Positions 34,485 to 42,874 of a stretch of DNA of 64,000 nt are shown piece by piece. The stretch lies in NCBI GenBank assembly GCA_964392265.1, contig CAYMOS010000001.1, forward strand, positions 1-64,000, given 5' to 3'. A program made the position numbers and the translations under genes. Source of the stretch: CALMAK01 sp964392265 (GTDB lineage Bacteria > Patescibacteriota > Saccharimonadia > Saccharimonadales > Saccharimonadaceae). The notes under the pieces are model-generated. The model had not been told where the DNA came from, searched no databases, and saw nothing but the letters and a program-made list of their open reading frames with translations. How positions within the stretch are numbered: the stretch's first letter is position 1; every line of letters starts with the position of its first letter.

Positions 34485-34768
34485 TCGCTTATCTTGCATT
34501 GCCGTAGTTAATAGTAGGGCTAACACTTAATTGTGATGTTGGGTATTTCTTCTAGTAGTTTAAAGCATGCGTGGGGTACGGGAGGCCTACCTAGTCAGAT
34601 TGTTGTACATTCTTAATATCGTATGTTTATGCAGGCTATTCATTCACCGAGCCATCATCTCAAAAGTATGGATAGTCTACCATAAGCATACAATAAGTAT
34701 GAGATACCATATACTGCACTTTAACAGATATAAAATCGCCGAATCCTAGCAGTTTTGGATATACCTTT

Positions 34769-35758
34769 TTATCCGTATAGGTGGGGTAAATTATCACTAA
34801 CGGTCTTTGCCAGCCCCTTAAATGTAGAATCTTCTATTAGGCTGATAAACGAAGCCTCTTCGTCTTTGCCGTCTCTAATTACTAGCGTAGTGCCCTTTTC
34901 ATTTATAAGGACTCTTCTAATCTCTTCTGTGGTCATAAGCAGTACAGTGTGGTGCAAATCTCCACTCATTTTGTAATCAAGAAAAGTAAAAGCTACATTC
35001 TTACCAGTAAATGAAACTACTCCTACAAAGTGGGTTTTATTGCTTGGTATTTCTACTTTTCTTAATTCAAGTAATCTCCTAGTCATGCTTGGCATTTTTG
35101 CCATTATAGCTATAACGGGCTGATTGCCTCGCTTATCTATACGAGCTTTGATAGCATGAAGCTCTGACATCTCTTGCTGAGTTACGCCTTTGTATTTCTC
35201 TCGCTCTGGTGTGTCAACGGGCTTACTAGGTGTGTGTTCAGTGTGAGTCGTATGCTTTACGGGTGCAGGCTTGTTGTGATGGTCTGATTGCTTGCCTGGA
35301 TTGTTCAGCTTATCCTGTAACGACTCAAGAGCCTTAACTCGTTCAACAGCCCAGGGCGCCGTTCCTTTTTGGGCTTCAGGCACTACAGATGCAGTAGGAT
35401 TGAGCCGAGGGGTTGGCAAACCACATATAAACCAGCCTAGAGCAAAGGCTAATCCCCAGTACGCACCAGTAACGGCAAGAGCTATGGCAAGAATGATTGA
35501 TATAAACTGAAGTACAGATAATGCACCTGCCATATTCCTAGCAGCAAATGGAAACCTAAAGAACGCATGGTGCTGTTGCCACGCCTCTTTTTCTGCATGG
35601 GTGAGATGGATACTATCTTTAAGCTCTGGTGCTTTAGAAAATGCTATAAAGAATGCATAGGCTATATATAATCCAGGGAAGACCGCTAGGAGCCATACGA
35701 GCTGATGATTAAATACGACTATTGCCGAGATGATAAGTGTAACTATACCTACTAACAT
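34769..35758 (-). CDS. Multi-span membrane protein with C-terminal cytosolic domain
   Basis: 329 residues: four membrane helices in pairs (about 3-40 and 78-112), a Pro/His/Thr-rich linker (about 150-190), and a soluble C-terminal domain of about 130 residues ending FKGLAKTVSDNLPHLYG. The soluble part resembles bacterial PH-like or SHOCT-type membrane-linked domains only loosely. It follows the 81-residue protein gene with a three-base gap, so the two are one operon. No function is evident. Confidence 0.6.
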   Translation of the reverse strand: MLVGIVTLIISAIVVFNHQLVWLLAVFPGLYIAYAFFIAFSKAPELKDSIHLTHAEKEAWQQHHAFFRFPFAARNMAGALSVLQFISIILAIALAVTGAYWGLAFALGWFICGLPTPRLNPTASVVPEAQKGTAPWAVERVKALESLQDKLNNPGKQSDHHNKPAPVKHTTHTEHTPSKPVDTPEREKYKGVTQQEMSELHAIKARIDKRGNQPVIAIMAKMPSMTRRLLELRKVEIPSNKTHFVGVVSFTGKNVAFTFLDYKMSGDLHHTVLLMTTEEIRRVLINEKGTTLVIRDGKDEEASFISLIEDSTFKGLAKTVSDNLPHLYG

Positions 35759-35761
35759 GGC

Positions 35762-36007
35762 TTAATTTCCACAGATGATAAACTGCTTATCACTCGTCTT
35801 ACATATCCCACTGCCAATATCACTCAAGCCCTCGCTAATCTTGTCCGATGACTCTTTGGCAGATTCAGCCTGCTTATTGGCTATATCCCACTGTGTTTTG
35901 TTGTGTTGCATAGACACAAACACGACTGTTCCACATAACATAGCAGCGATAATGATAGCGGTAATACAGCTCCATATGCCACCTACTTTTAGTTTAATTT
36001 CTTTCAT
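35762..36007 (-). CDS. Small single-span membrane protein
   Basis: 81 residues from the ATG at 36007: one membrane helix (about 9-31), then a polar, Ser/Lys-rich outer part with two cysteines (GSGICKTSDKQFIICGN) that could form a disulfide. The GGGGG just upstream may be the ribosome site; the ATG at 36022 would lie on it. It is the first gene behind the structured leader 36009-36175. Confidence 0.55.
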   Translation of the reverse strand: MKEIKLKVGGIWSCITAIIIAAMLCGTVVFVSMQHNKTQWDIANKQAESAKESSDKISEGLSDIGSGICKTSDKQFIICGN

Positions 36008-36008
36008 A

Positions 36009-36175
36009 CCGTAGACCCCCATAAATTAAAAACGACAACCATGCTAGGTTGTCTACGCCAAACAAAAAGAGTTGAGCTCTCTAAGTCTTTCGCATGGTTG
36101 CCGCTTTCAAAGCTCAACCAAAGCCGAATAGACTTTGCTGAAATCTTAATGTTTAACGTAGACTCTCCCAGTATA
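36009..36175 (-). promoter_or_regulatory. Structured leader, candidate riboregulator/attenuator
   Basis: The minus-strand transcript probably begins near 36163, after an extended -10 (TGA TATACT, 36170-36175). It contains GTTGAGCT...AGCTCAAC (36111-36118 with 36071-36078 on the plus strand), followed by a T run. Next comes an intrinsic-terminator-like hairpin GACAACC/GGTTGTC (36034-36053) with a GTTTTT tail just before the ATG. CAACCATGC in the first loop (36092-36100) is complementary to the 3' arm of that hairpin (36036-36044). CGTAGAC in the middle (36051-36057) can pair with either the 5' end (36157-36163) or the GTCTACG at the ribosome site (36010-36016). The rest of 36176-36326 shows no gene. 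Confidence 0.55.
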
Positions 36176-36326
36176 TCAAAGAACGTTGTAAAACAGGCCT
36201 AAGTTGCCAAAATCATCAGGGGTGAAGAACGCCAGCTTTGCGTTTAAATTAAAAAGATGAGTTGCAGTCCAGCTTGAACATAAAAACTCAAAAAATAGCA
36301 GGTTGTAACTGTTATAGAATAGACAT

Positions 36327-37031
36327 ATGCCTAGTAAGCCCACTCGTGAACAATTGCCGTTCTATACTCGCTTTATGCGTCTCGTAGAGGATGAGGCTTT
36401 TACTCGTGACATAACATTACTCCGCAATTCAGATGCAGATATTCTTGAGCCTACCTATGAGAATATAGAGGAGTTTGAGGATGGTACTGTAAACGCTGAT
36501 GAGATACCCTCACCACTCCATCAAGTTATGATGAAATACAACCTCCCTCTAGTTATGGAGGACTTCATGTTCCACTATATTAAGAATAATGAGATTGCTT
36601 TAGACAAGTTACGCAATGGAATATATATCCTTGACCATAACGCTATGAGAGCTTCTGGATTAAGCGATGACGAAGTACATAACTATCAAGCCTGGTACGT
36701 AAACGACTCGATGAAAAACAAGTACATTGAGGTTACTCTAGCCATCCCTGTACACGCTACCACCACGCAGATAACCGATACTATTACGCAGCACAAGCAA
36801 TTCATAAAGGATAGGCAGACAGCAGCTAATAATAATACTCCAGTAGGTAGAGTCCGCTCAGAATACTACGCTCTACGGGATAAAGAGATTATGAGGCTTC
36901 GTGATGAAGGCTTGCCACCTCGCGAGATATTATGGAAATTACCCGATAAATGGCGTGGTACTCTTAACCCTCCAGCTATCTCAAGAATCATCTACAGACG
37001 TAAGCGACAGGGGCAAAATCTCCCTTCATAA
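36327..37031 (+). CDS. Unknown element protein with basic C-terminal HTH-like end
   Basis: 234 residues, acidic at the N-terminal half and basic at the end. The last 50 residues (EIMRLRDEGLPPREILWKL, then PPAISRIIYRRKRQG) look like a helix-turn-helix for DNA binding. It could be a regulator or replication/excision factor of the element. TAGAAT lies six bases before the ATG, so it is probably leaderless. I do not recognise the family. Confidence 0.6.
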   Translation: MPSKPTREQLPFYTRFMRLVEDEAFTRDITLLRNSDADILEPTYENIEEFEDGTVNADEIPSPLHQVMMKYNLPLVMEDFMFHYIKNNEIALDKLRNGIYILDHNAMRASGLSDDEVHNYQAWYVNDSMKNKYIEVTLAIPVHATTTQITDTITQHKQFIKDRQTAANNNTPVGRVRSEYYALRDKEIMRLRDEGLPPREILWKLPDKWRGTLNPPAISRIIYRRKRQGQNLPS

Positions 37032-37246
37032 GTCTACTTTACGGTCAGATGAAAATATGTTCTAAATATGATATAGTAAAGAGAATAGAACAAACAGGCA
37101 GCCAGCATTTTTATATACACATTTGATAACTGTGGCTAGCACTTATTAGTTTTATAACAATTAAATAAACTAACCAGCTTCTATAAACACGCCCCCGTTT
37201 TACAGCAGGGCTTGGTTTTATATTGGCAAAAATAGGGAGTATGTAC

Positions 37247-37462
37247 ATGATGGGTACAGAAATACATCAGGAGCTGAGGGAGGCTCTTAATACAACTGGT
37301 GAGCTTACACCAATTACAGTAAATGAAGCGAGAAAAATACTAGGTCAATCATCCGAATATAGTTCAGGTGAGGCGATAGCCGTGGCGGTTCTAGATTTTA
37401 CGGCTATTGCTAGGGCTTTTCTCCGAAATATACCAAAGTTTGAAGTTCTAAAACTTACATAA
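37247..37462 (+). CDS. Small unknown protein before the recombinase
   Basis: 71 residues from the ATG at 37247, chosen because AGGGAG lies about seven bases upstream (ATGs at 37241 and 37250 are alternatives). It is helical, with no clear motif. Its stop is directly followed by the recombinase frame (TAAATG). The position suggests an excision or control factor. The 37032-37246 gap contains a possible TATAGT box but no further gene. Confidence 0.5.
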   Translation: MMGTEIHQELREALNTTGELTPITVNEARKILGQSSEYSSGEAIAVAVLDFTAIARAFLRNIPKFEVLKLT

Positions 37463-37477
37463 ATGAGGTATAATCAG

Positions 37478-39049
37478 ATGAGAAAGAGTTCCAAAAATAA
37501 CGAAGATATGAAAGCAGTTGCCTACGTACGAGTATCGAGTAAAGACCAGGTTGATGGTACTAGCTTGGATAGTCAAACAGATGCGTGCAAAGACTATGCG
37601 AAGAAAAATAACATTGAGCTACTCGATGAGAATGTGTTTCGTGAAGAGGGTGTATCCGCTAAGCTCATAGACCGTCCAAAACTAGCACTCATGCTTGATT
37701 ATTGCTCTAAAAACAAAGGCAAGATTACTCACTGTATCATCTACAAGGTAGATAGGTTAGCTCGCAGGAGTGAGTATCACCATATCATCAAAGCACAGTT
37801 AGCAAAGATAGGGGTAAAGCTCGTATCAGTAACAGAGCCTATTGCCGATGACCCTATGGGTAACTTGATGGAGAGTATGCTTGCAGCCTTTGCAGAGTTT
37901 GATAATGAAATCCGCATGGCTCGCACAACAGGAGGTATGATTGCACGATTAGAGCAAGGTGCTTGGCCTCATGCAGCCCCAGTTGGCTATAAACGAATGA
38001 AGACAGCAACAGGTATCGTGAGTATTGAGCCGAATGACGATGCACCAAAAATGAAGCAACTACTAGAGGAGTTCTCTACTGGTGCATATACAGTGCAAAA
38101 TGCTCGTGACTATGCGTACAAGATTGGTATCCGTAATCGTAAGAACGGTATGCGTACATGGCAGATGATAAAAGACATGCTAGGCAATCCACTCTACGCA
38201 GGGTTTGTAACTTCTGACTATATTGGAGGAAGACTCATAAAGGGTATACACCAGCCTATTGTTAGTGAAGCTACTTACTATCGCAATCAGGCAATCTTAA
38301 ACGGGAGCTTGCGTAACTTTAGCCGTTCTGCAGAAGAAGAATGGCCACTCCGCAGCGGCTTCTTGCAGCATACTTGCGATAAGCCTATGACAGGCAGTTC
38401 TCCTCGTGGCCGTAGTGGCCCGAGCCCTCGCTATTCATGTATGTTCTGCAAGGCTAAAGAGCTTGGCGTAGCAGTGAGTAAAAAGCGTGAATTAGTGCAT
38501 AGTGACTTTATGGACTTAATGGAGCGTGTACGGCCTACAGAGGACGCTCAGAAGCTGTTTAAGCATATCGTATTACGTGAGTGGAATAATGAAACTAGAG
38601 ATGCTCATAACCTCGCTCGAACGCTTGATAAAGAGTTGAACGCTTTGCAAGATAAACGTATGCGAACGCTAGACTTGTATATAGACAATAAAATCACAGA
38701 AGATGATAAAGACCGCAAGCTAGCAGAGGTTGATAGTGATATTACCAAAGTGGAGCTACGCCGTTCTGAAATCACTGATGATATTAAAGACAAAGAACAA
38801 GTGATAGATAACGCACTGCTATTTATGAGCAATCCAGCATCATTTTGGAACCTTGCACCTATAGAGGTAAAGCGTCGTATACAAGATGCAATCTTTCCAG
38901 AGGGTCTAGTGTATGACTGTGATACGGGATTTAGAACCGCTAAAGTTGCCGAATCCTATCTGTTAATAAAGAAAATAGCCTCCGAAGAGGCTGAAAATCC
39001 TGTTTTGGTAGCACCGACAAGGATCGAACTTGTGACCTCAGGCTTATGA
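37478..39049 (+). CDS. Large serine recombinase (integrase)
   Basis: 523 residues from the ATG at 37478 (GAGGT eight bases upstream). The N-terminal resolvase domain has AYVRVSSKDQ with the nucleophile Ser and YKVDRLARRS; next come the recombinase domain (AAPVGYKR..., NPLYAGFV) and a zinc-ribbon region in which CDKP...CMFC keeps only part of the usual four cysteines, then a long coiled coil. These enzymes join att sites with a 2-bp core. The last 13 residues (VAPTRIELVTSGL) are encoded antisense within tRNA-Met, so the natural C-terminus has been altered by integration. Confidence 0.93.
   Translation: MRKSSKNNEDMKAVAYVRVSSKDQVDGTSLDSQTDACKDYAKKNNIELLDENVFREEGVSAKLIDRPKLALMLDYCSKNKGKITHCIIYKVDRLARRSEYHHIIKAQLAKIGVKLVSVTEPIADDPMGNLMESMLAAFAEFDNEIRMARTTGGMIARLEQGAWPHAAPVGYKRMKTATGIVSIEPNDDAPKMKQLLEEFSTGAYTVQNARDYAYKIGIRNRKNGMRTWQMIKDMLGNPLYAGFVTSDYIGGRLIKGIHQPIVSEATYYRNQAILNGSLRNFSRSAEEEWPLRSGFLQHTCDKPMTGSSPRGRSGPSPRYSCMFCKAKELGVAVSKKRELVHSDFMDLMERVRPTEDAQKLFKHIVLREWNNETRDAHNLARTLDKELNALQDKRMRTLDLYIDNKITEDDKDRKLAEVDSDITKVELRRSEITDDIKDKEQVIDNALLFMSNPASFWNLAPIEVKRRIQDAIFPEGLVYDCDTGFRTAKVAESYLLIKKIASEEAENPVLVAPTRIELVTSGL
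38977..38992 (-). terminator. Substitute terminator for tRNA-Met
   Basis: AGCCTC-CGAA-GAGGCT, followed on the minus strand by ATTTTCTTT. It lies 14 bases past the CCA end and inside the recombinase coding sequence, so the element seems to supply the tRNA with a new terminator. Confidence 0.6.
39005..39011. other. Right attachment site (attR) in the tRNA-Met 3' end
   Basis: TTGGTAG, shared with 33303-33309. Bases 39006-39008 are the CCA of tRNA-Met, so the crossover leaves the tRNA intact. Confidence 0.65.
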
Positions 39050-39082
39050 GTCCTGCGCTCTAACCAGCTGAGCTACGGTGCC
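39006..39082 (-). tRNA. tRNA-Met elongator (anticodon CAT)
   Basis: Acceptor GGCACCG/CGGTGCT (G1-T72 wobble), D arm GCTC/GAGC, anticodon loop CTCATAA, T arm with TTCGATC, encoded CCA. The form matches elongator tRNA-Met rather than tRNA-Ile2. The serine recombinase overlaps its 3' 44 bases on the other strand, with the recombinase TGA lying across the anticodon complement. Confidence 0.92.
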
Positions 39083-39125
39083 GCAATTTATTGTGGAATG
39101 TACATACCCCGTCTGTAGCTATTGA

Positions 39126-39190
39126 ATAGCTGGTTAGAGCTTTTGCGTAATTTCTTACGCTCAAGGCTGTCCAGCTGAGCTACGGTGCCG
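39126..39190. repeat. tRNA-Met fragments in opposite orientations
   Basis: 39171-39190 repeats the 5' 20 bases of the tRNA-Met region (as at 39064-39083), and 39128-39140 repeats its D arm (AGCTGGTTAGAGC) in the opposite orientation. Between them is a GCGTAA/TTACGC hairpin. The fragments form an imperfect palindrome. They look like scars of an earlier integration or a snap-back replication event. Confidence 0.6.
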
Positions 39191-39227
39191 TACAGTCAGT
39201 AATTGTATCAAAACAGGGGCCGTTTGG

Positions 39228-40046
39228 CTAGATGTAGCGGGCGACTAATTTTGCAACAGGCAAGGCCATCTCTGTTTTAGTAACCTCAGCACTGGTATCA
39301 ATAATGGCCATTGGCTGGTCGCTATCAATCGTCTCGGCACCGGCAAGTTCCGGGATGGCGAGACAGGGGGCGTCTGGTCGTACGAGCCGTTCAACACTGC
39401 GTTCAGTATCCCGTTGGTTACGCACCGTAATCTGAGTCATCAGGGTATCTACTTCCTCACGCTGCGTTTCAGTCAGTTCGTCATATGCCGTCGCCGCATA
39501 CCCCAATGTCCGTCGCGCACCAACCACTCCGTCACAGATAAAATAGAGACCCAGGCGATACTCGCATAGCCCCTCCGCATCCATTTCACGCGATATGGCA
39601 GTCAAGGCCCGACCATCGATCAGCACCACTTCAAACCCTTCCTTCCCAGCATCATGCAGCCACTTTTTCGTGAGATTCGCTACAAATGTCTGGCTGGCAG
39701 GACGAGCACCAATCTTGGCGCTGTTTTCACCTACTTCATTGGTATATAACAATCCGTCGCGTTCATCCTTTGTCATATGATACACGTCTTTTACAAACTG
39801 CACACAGGCGGCAATATTGTCTGCATCAGACAGATAGGCATCAATCGCCCCTGCATCATCAAGATCAACCCCAGCCCGCGTTGCCGCAACAACCAGCACA
39901 CGGAAGGTCTGGCCTCGATCAATCAACATCGTCTTACGTTTCAGTTCGTCGCGAAGATAATCCTTCGTAAACTGGACAATGGTTCCCTTACCACTACGCG
40001 CCTCTCCGTCAAACGTTACCAGGCGAGGAAGTGGGGAGTCTGTCAT
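39228..40046 (-). CDS. CMP kinase-like P-loop kinase
   Basis: 272 residues. P-loop GEARSGKGT, LIDRGQTFR, the LIDGRALTAI signature and RNQRDTERSVERLV near residue 200 follow the order of cytidylate kinase, but the sequence is divergent and longer than usual (about 220). It probably phosphorylates CMP/dCMP or a similar nucleotide. I prefer the ATG at 40046, ten bases after TATAGT, over the GTG at 40055, which is too near the -10. Confidence 0.75.
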   Translation of the reverse strand: MTDSPLPRLVTFDGEARSGKGTIVQFTKDYLRDELKRKTMLIDRGQTFRVLVVAATRAGVDLDDAGAIDAYLSDADNIAACVQFVKDVYHMTKDERDGLLYTNEVGENSAKIGARPASQTFVANLTKKWLHDAGKEGFEVVLIDGRALTAISREMDAEGLCEYRLGLYFICDGVVGARRTLGYAATAYDELTETQREEVDTLMTQITVRNQRDTERSVERLVRPDAPCLAIPELAGAETIDSDQPMAIIDTSAEVTKTEMALPVAKLVARYI

Positions 40047-40103
40047 ATCTCGCACAACTATACTACATGCGGGATATATTCACAAAATCCAGAGAAGATT
40101 GTT

Positions 40104-40286
40104 CTAGGCAGCCAGGTCAAACAACTCGTCGTCGTCAAACGTCATACCAGCGGCACGTCGGTCGAATGCCGCCACCTTGCGCATCACAAACTCACCGAGG
40201 TCGTTGCGTGGTTGATTCCACGTATCAACTCGTTCTGGGGTGTCGTTAATAATTGCCGACTCGTCGACGTTAGGGGGTAAATCCAT
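40104..40286 (-). CDS. Small acidic protein, unknown
   Basis: 60 residues, acidic at both ends (DDDELFDL near the C-terminus) and with an Arg-rich middle. A clear AAGGAAG lies about ten bases before the ATG and the AT-rich stretch upstream (40287-40380) could hold a promoter. The frame is real-looking but has no recognised family; the tail might be a protein-interaction motif. Confidence 0.5.
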   Translation of the reverse strand: MDLPPNVDESAIINDTPERVDTWNQPRNDLGEFVMRKVAAFDRRAAGMTFDDDELFDLAA

Positions 40287-40445
40287 TGTGTTGTTGCTTC
40301 CTTGTTTGTTTAATTATTTAATAATACTATTTAAGCACAAAAGTTTAAAAAAAGCAATACCTTTTTGCATTTATTTCTGCTTATTCTTTGCCAAAATGCC
40401 ACCCCAAGGTGTATAGTGGAGCCATAAGAGGAATAAAAAGAAACA

Positions 40446-41168
40446 ATGATCGACATGAATATCCTTACTACCCTCGGCATCGTTACCCTTGCCGCCCTGA
40501 TTCATGCCAGTTTTCAACTAGGCGTCAGTGTCTTGACGCTTCTTAGTGGCCACTCTCTTAGCGCTCGCCGCTCACAATTACGAACCTTACGGCTAACCAC
40601 CAGTTTCGTCTGCGGTGTGGCAACGATGTCTCTTCTACTACTCTCAGCCTTTGCCTTATTCCTGGGCTATATCACCACTGAGGATAATCACGCGCTACTC
40701 TGGAGTATTATTTCCGGTCTTCTATTAGGTGTTGGCGTGGCCGTCTGGGCGTTTTATTATCGATCAGGTCCCGGCACCAAGCTGTGGGTACCTCGCAGTA
40801 TCGCCTCGTTCTTGGCTGACCGTAGCAAAGCCACCAAACGAAGTGCCGAATCATTCAGTCTTGGTATTACCAGTGTGCTTGGCGAATTACCTTTCCTGAT
40901 TGCCCCTCTGGCGGTGAGCGCCTATGCCCTTATTCACCTTCCCGTTAACTGGCAGGTGATTGGTATCGGCATCTATGTCATTATTTCCCTCTCCTCTCTT
41001 GGTATCGTCTGGATGCTGGTCGGCGGCGGTCACAAACTCAGTCATATTCAGGCTTGGCGTGAACGCCACAAATTATTCCTCCAGTTTATCGCCGCAGCTG
41101 GACTACTGATCTTAGGTGCCTATACCTTTGTCAATGAGGCACTCGTGGTACCAGGAGTGTTACTATGA
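40446..41168 (+). CDS. Six-span membrane protein in the flavoprotein operon
   Basis: 240 residues with about six membrane helices and a basic loop (SFLADRSKATKRSAES). It resembles the protein at 13732-14439 in layout. It may be a small-molecule transporter; no motif settles it. It overlaps the ATP-cone gene as ATGA (41165-41168), so it is likely to work with the ATP-cone and flavoprotein. Confidence 0.65.
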   Translation: MIDMNILTTLGIVTLAALIHASFQLGVSVLTLLSGHSLSARRSQLRTLRLTTSFVCGVATMSLLLLSAFALFLGYITTEDNHALLWSIISGLLLGVGVAVWAFYYRSGPGTKLWVPRSIASFLADRSKATKRSAESFSLGITSVLGELPFLIAPLAVSAYALIHLPVNWQVIGIGIYVIISLSSLGIVWMLVGGGHKLSHIQAWRERHKLFLQFIAAAGLLILGAYTFVNEALVVPGVLL

Positions 41169-41440
41169 CCAGTGCTGGCATTATGAAGAGTGGTGGCAAC
41201 CATGAGGCCTTTTCAGAGACAAAGCTCCACGACAGTATTATTGCCGCCTGCCTCAGTGTCCGTGCCGCCGAAGGCAGTGCTGGCACCGCCGCAGATGCCG
41301 TTGTCGGGGCCGTTACAGCATGGCTCGCCGAGCACCCAGAGGTCACTAGCAGTGACATTCGACGCGTTGCTGCCAAGACGCTCAAAGACCACAACCCCGA
41401 AGCCGCCTATTTTTACACCCACCATAAACACATCGTATAA
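41165..41440 (+). CDS. Stand-alone ATP-cone-like protein
   Basis: 91 residues: FSETKLHDSIIAACL, a gap, then SSDIRRVAAKTLKDHNPEAAYFY, which follows the pattern of the ATP-cone domain that senses ATP/dATP in ribonucleotide reductase and NrdR. Here it is free-standing, without zinc ribbon or reductase. Co-translation with a membrane protein and closeness to a flavoprotein suggest an energy-sensing subunit. The family call is by pattern only. Confidence 0.6.
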   Translation: MTSAGIMKSGGNHEAFSETKLHDSIIAACLSVRAAEGSAGTAADAVVGAVTAWLAEHPEVTSSDIRRVAAKTLKDHNPEAAYFYTHHKHIV

Positions 41441-41458
41441 AAGGAGCATCAAAAAGAA

Positions 41459-42835
41459 ATGGCAAAAAAACACACATTTGACTATGATCTTATCGTTATC
41501 GGGAGCGGAGCAGCCGGAAGTGCCGCTGCCACCATCACCGCTGCTGCGGGTAAACGAGTAGCAATCATCGAGGCAGATACCTTCGGCGGTGATTCACCAA
41601 ACTTTAGCGACGTCCCGGCCAAGGCATTACTGCACGCTGCTCAGCTCTATGACGAAGCCAAACACGGCGCCCGATTTGGCCTTCGTTCGAGCACCTTAGG
41701 ATATAACTTCCCTAGTCTGAGCAACTGGAAGAATCTGGCTGTGTCACGTACCGGTGCCGGTGGCAACAAGCGCTTTTACGAAAAGAATGGTGTTACTGCC
41801 ATCCAAGGCCGTGCTCACTTCTTGTCACCACACGAAATTACCGTCAACCGACGCCACTTGTCGGCCGCAACATTCCTGATCGCCACCGGATCAACCTGGG
41901 TCCAGCCTAAAATCCAAGGCATTGCCACCGTTCCCCACCTTACCCCACGTACTATCCTCGAAGTATTACGTCCCCCTAAGAGTCTCTTTATTATTGGTGG
42001 CGGCAAGACCGGGGTCGAACTAGCACAGCTCATGGCCACGTTTGGCACCAAGGTATATATTGGTGAAATCGCCAGTCGTCTCTTGCCAAAGCTCGACCAG
42101 GAGGTAGGGAAGCTGATCGAACAAGTCCTCGATGACCAAAAGGGCGTGACAGTCCTGACACAATCACGTATTGTAGCCATCCAAAAAGAAGGTATTGGCC
42201 GACGCGTCGTTTACAATCGCGGTGGTGTCGAAAAACACGTCAAGGTCGACGAAGTCCTGGTGGCAACTGGCCGCACCCCCGAGGTGGATCTGGGGCTTGA
42301 GAACGCAACCGTCCAATTCTCGGCAAAAGGTATTGCTGTCAATGAATTCCTGCAGACGAATGTCAAACATATCTATGCCGCCGGTGATGTCCTTGGTGGT
42401 GACAGTACCACCCATACAGCCCTCCTCGAGAGCCGTACCGTCGCGCATAACATTCTTCACAAGACACCTATTACGCCCGATCATCGCGCTACACCACAGC
42501 TCATCTTTACGAACCCCGGTGTTGCCCAGGTTGGTCTGACCGAGGACGACTGTGCCCGTCGCGACCTGCCTGTCATGATCGCCTCGGCACCCCTATCGAT
42601 CGTTGCCCGTAGCAACACCAGCGACTTTCGCGATGGTTTTGTCAAACTGATTGCCGATAAAAAAGGTGTGCTCGTCGGTGCTACCGTTGTTGCTCCTCAT
42701 GCCGCTGAAATCATTCACGAGCTGGCACTGGCCATTCGTCACAACCTGACCGCCGAACAAGTCGCCGAAACACCCCACGCCTTCCTCAGCTGGAGCGAAG
42801 CTGTGCGTGTCGCTGCTAGCAAGTTAGTAAGGTAA
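41459..42835 (+). CDS. Flavoprotein disulfide reductase-like, lacking redox cysteines
   Basis: 458 residues with the full fold: FAD-binding VIGSGAAGSAAA (about 12-23), NAD(P)-binding FIIGGGKTGVELAQL (about 177), IYAAGDV (about 305) and the dimer domain. Where relatives have GGECPNWGCIPTKALL this protein has GGDSPNFSDVPAKALL, so both redox cysteines are gone (to Ser and Asp). The C-terminal active-site His also seems replaced (FLSWSEA for HPTLSEA). It can still bind FAD and probably NAD(P)H but cannot be an ordinary disulfide reductase. AAGGAG lies upstream. It ends the three-gene operon. Confidence 0.88.
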   Translation: MAKKHTFDYDLIVIGSGAAGSAAATITAAAGKRVAIIEADTFGGDSPNFSDVPAKALLHAAQLYDEAKHGARFGLRSSTLGYNFPSLSNWKNLAVSRTGAGGNKRFYEKNGVTAIQGRAHFLSPHEITVNRRHLSAATFLIATGSTWVQPKIQGIATVPHLTPRTILEVLRPPKSLFIIGGGKTGVELAQLMATFGTKVYIGEIASRLLPKLDQEVGKLIEQVLDDQKGVTVLTQSRIVAIQKEGIGRRVVYNRGGVEKHVKVDEVLVATGRTPEVDLGLENATVQFSAKGIAVNEFLQTNVKHIYAAGDVLGGDSTTHTALLESRTVAHNILHKTPITPDHRATPQLIFTNPGVAQVGLTEDDCARRDLPVMIASAPLSIVARSNTSDFRDGFVKLIADKKGVLVGATVVAPHAAEIIHELALAIRHNLTAEQVAETPHAFLSWSEAVRVAASKLVR

Positions 42836-42874
42836 CTGCGTTACAAAAAATCTACAACTCTTTATTAGAGATTA

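Larger units (their letters stand above)
33303..39011 (+). mobile_element. Integrated serine-recombinase element in tRNA-Met
   Basis: About 5.7 kb, visibly AT-richer than both flanks, bounded by a 7-bp repeat TTGGTAG. The right repeat is the CCA end of the intact tRNA-Met and the left one touches an orphaned tRNA terminator. Cargo: membrane-anchored HNH protein, two membrane proteins with a structured leader, two unknown proteins, and a large serine recombinase at the right end reading into the tRNA. No phage structural, replication or conjugation gene is recognised, so it may be a satellite, plasmid-like or defence-type element. Confidence 0.75.

Noticed and set aside
34567..34749. 60-residue plus-strand frame between element genes
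   Set aside because: No ribosome site, odd composition, and no neighbour coupling.
39128..39190. A second functional tRNA-Met
   Set aside because: Only the 5' part and an inverted D arm are present; no anticodon or T arm follows.
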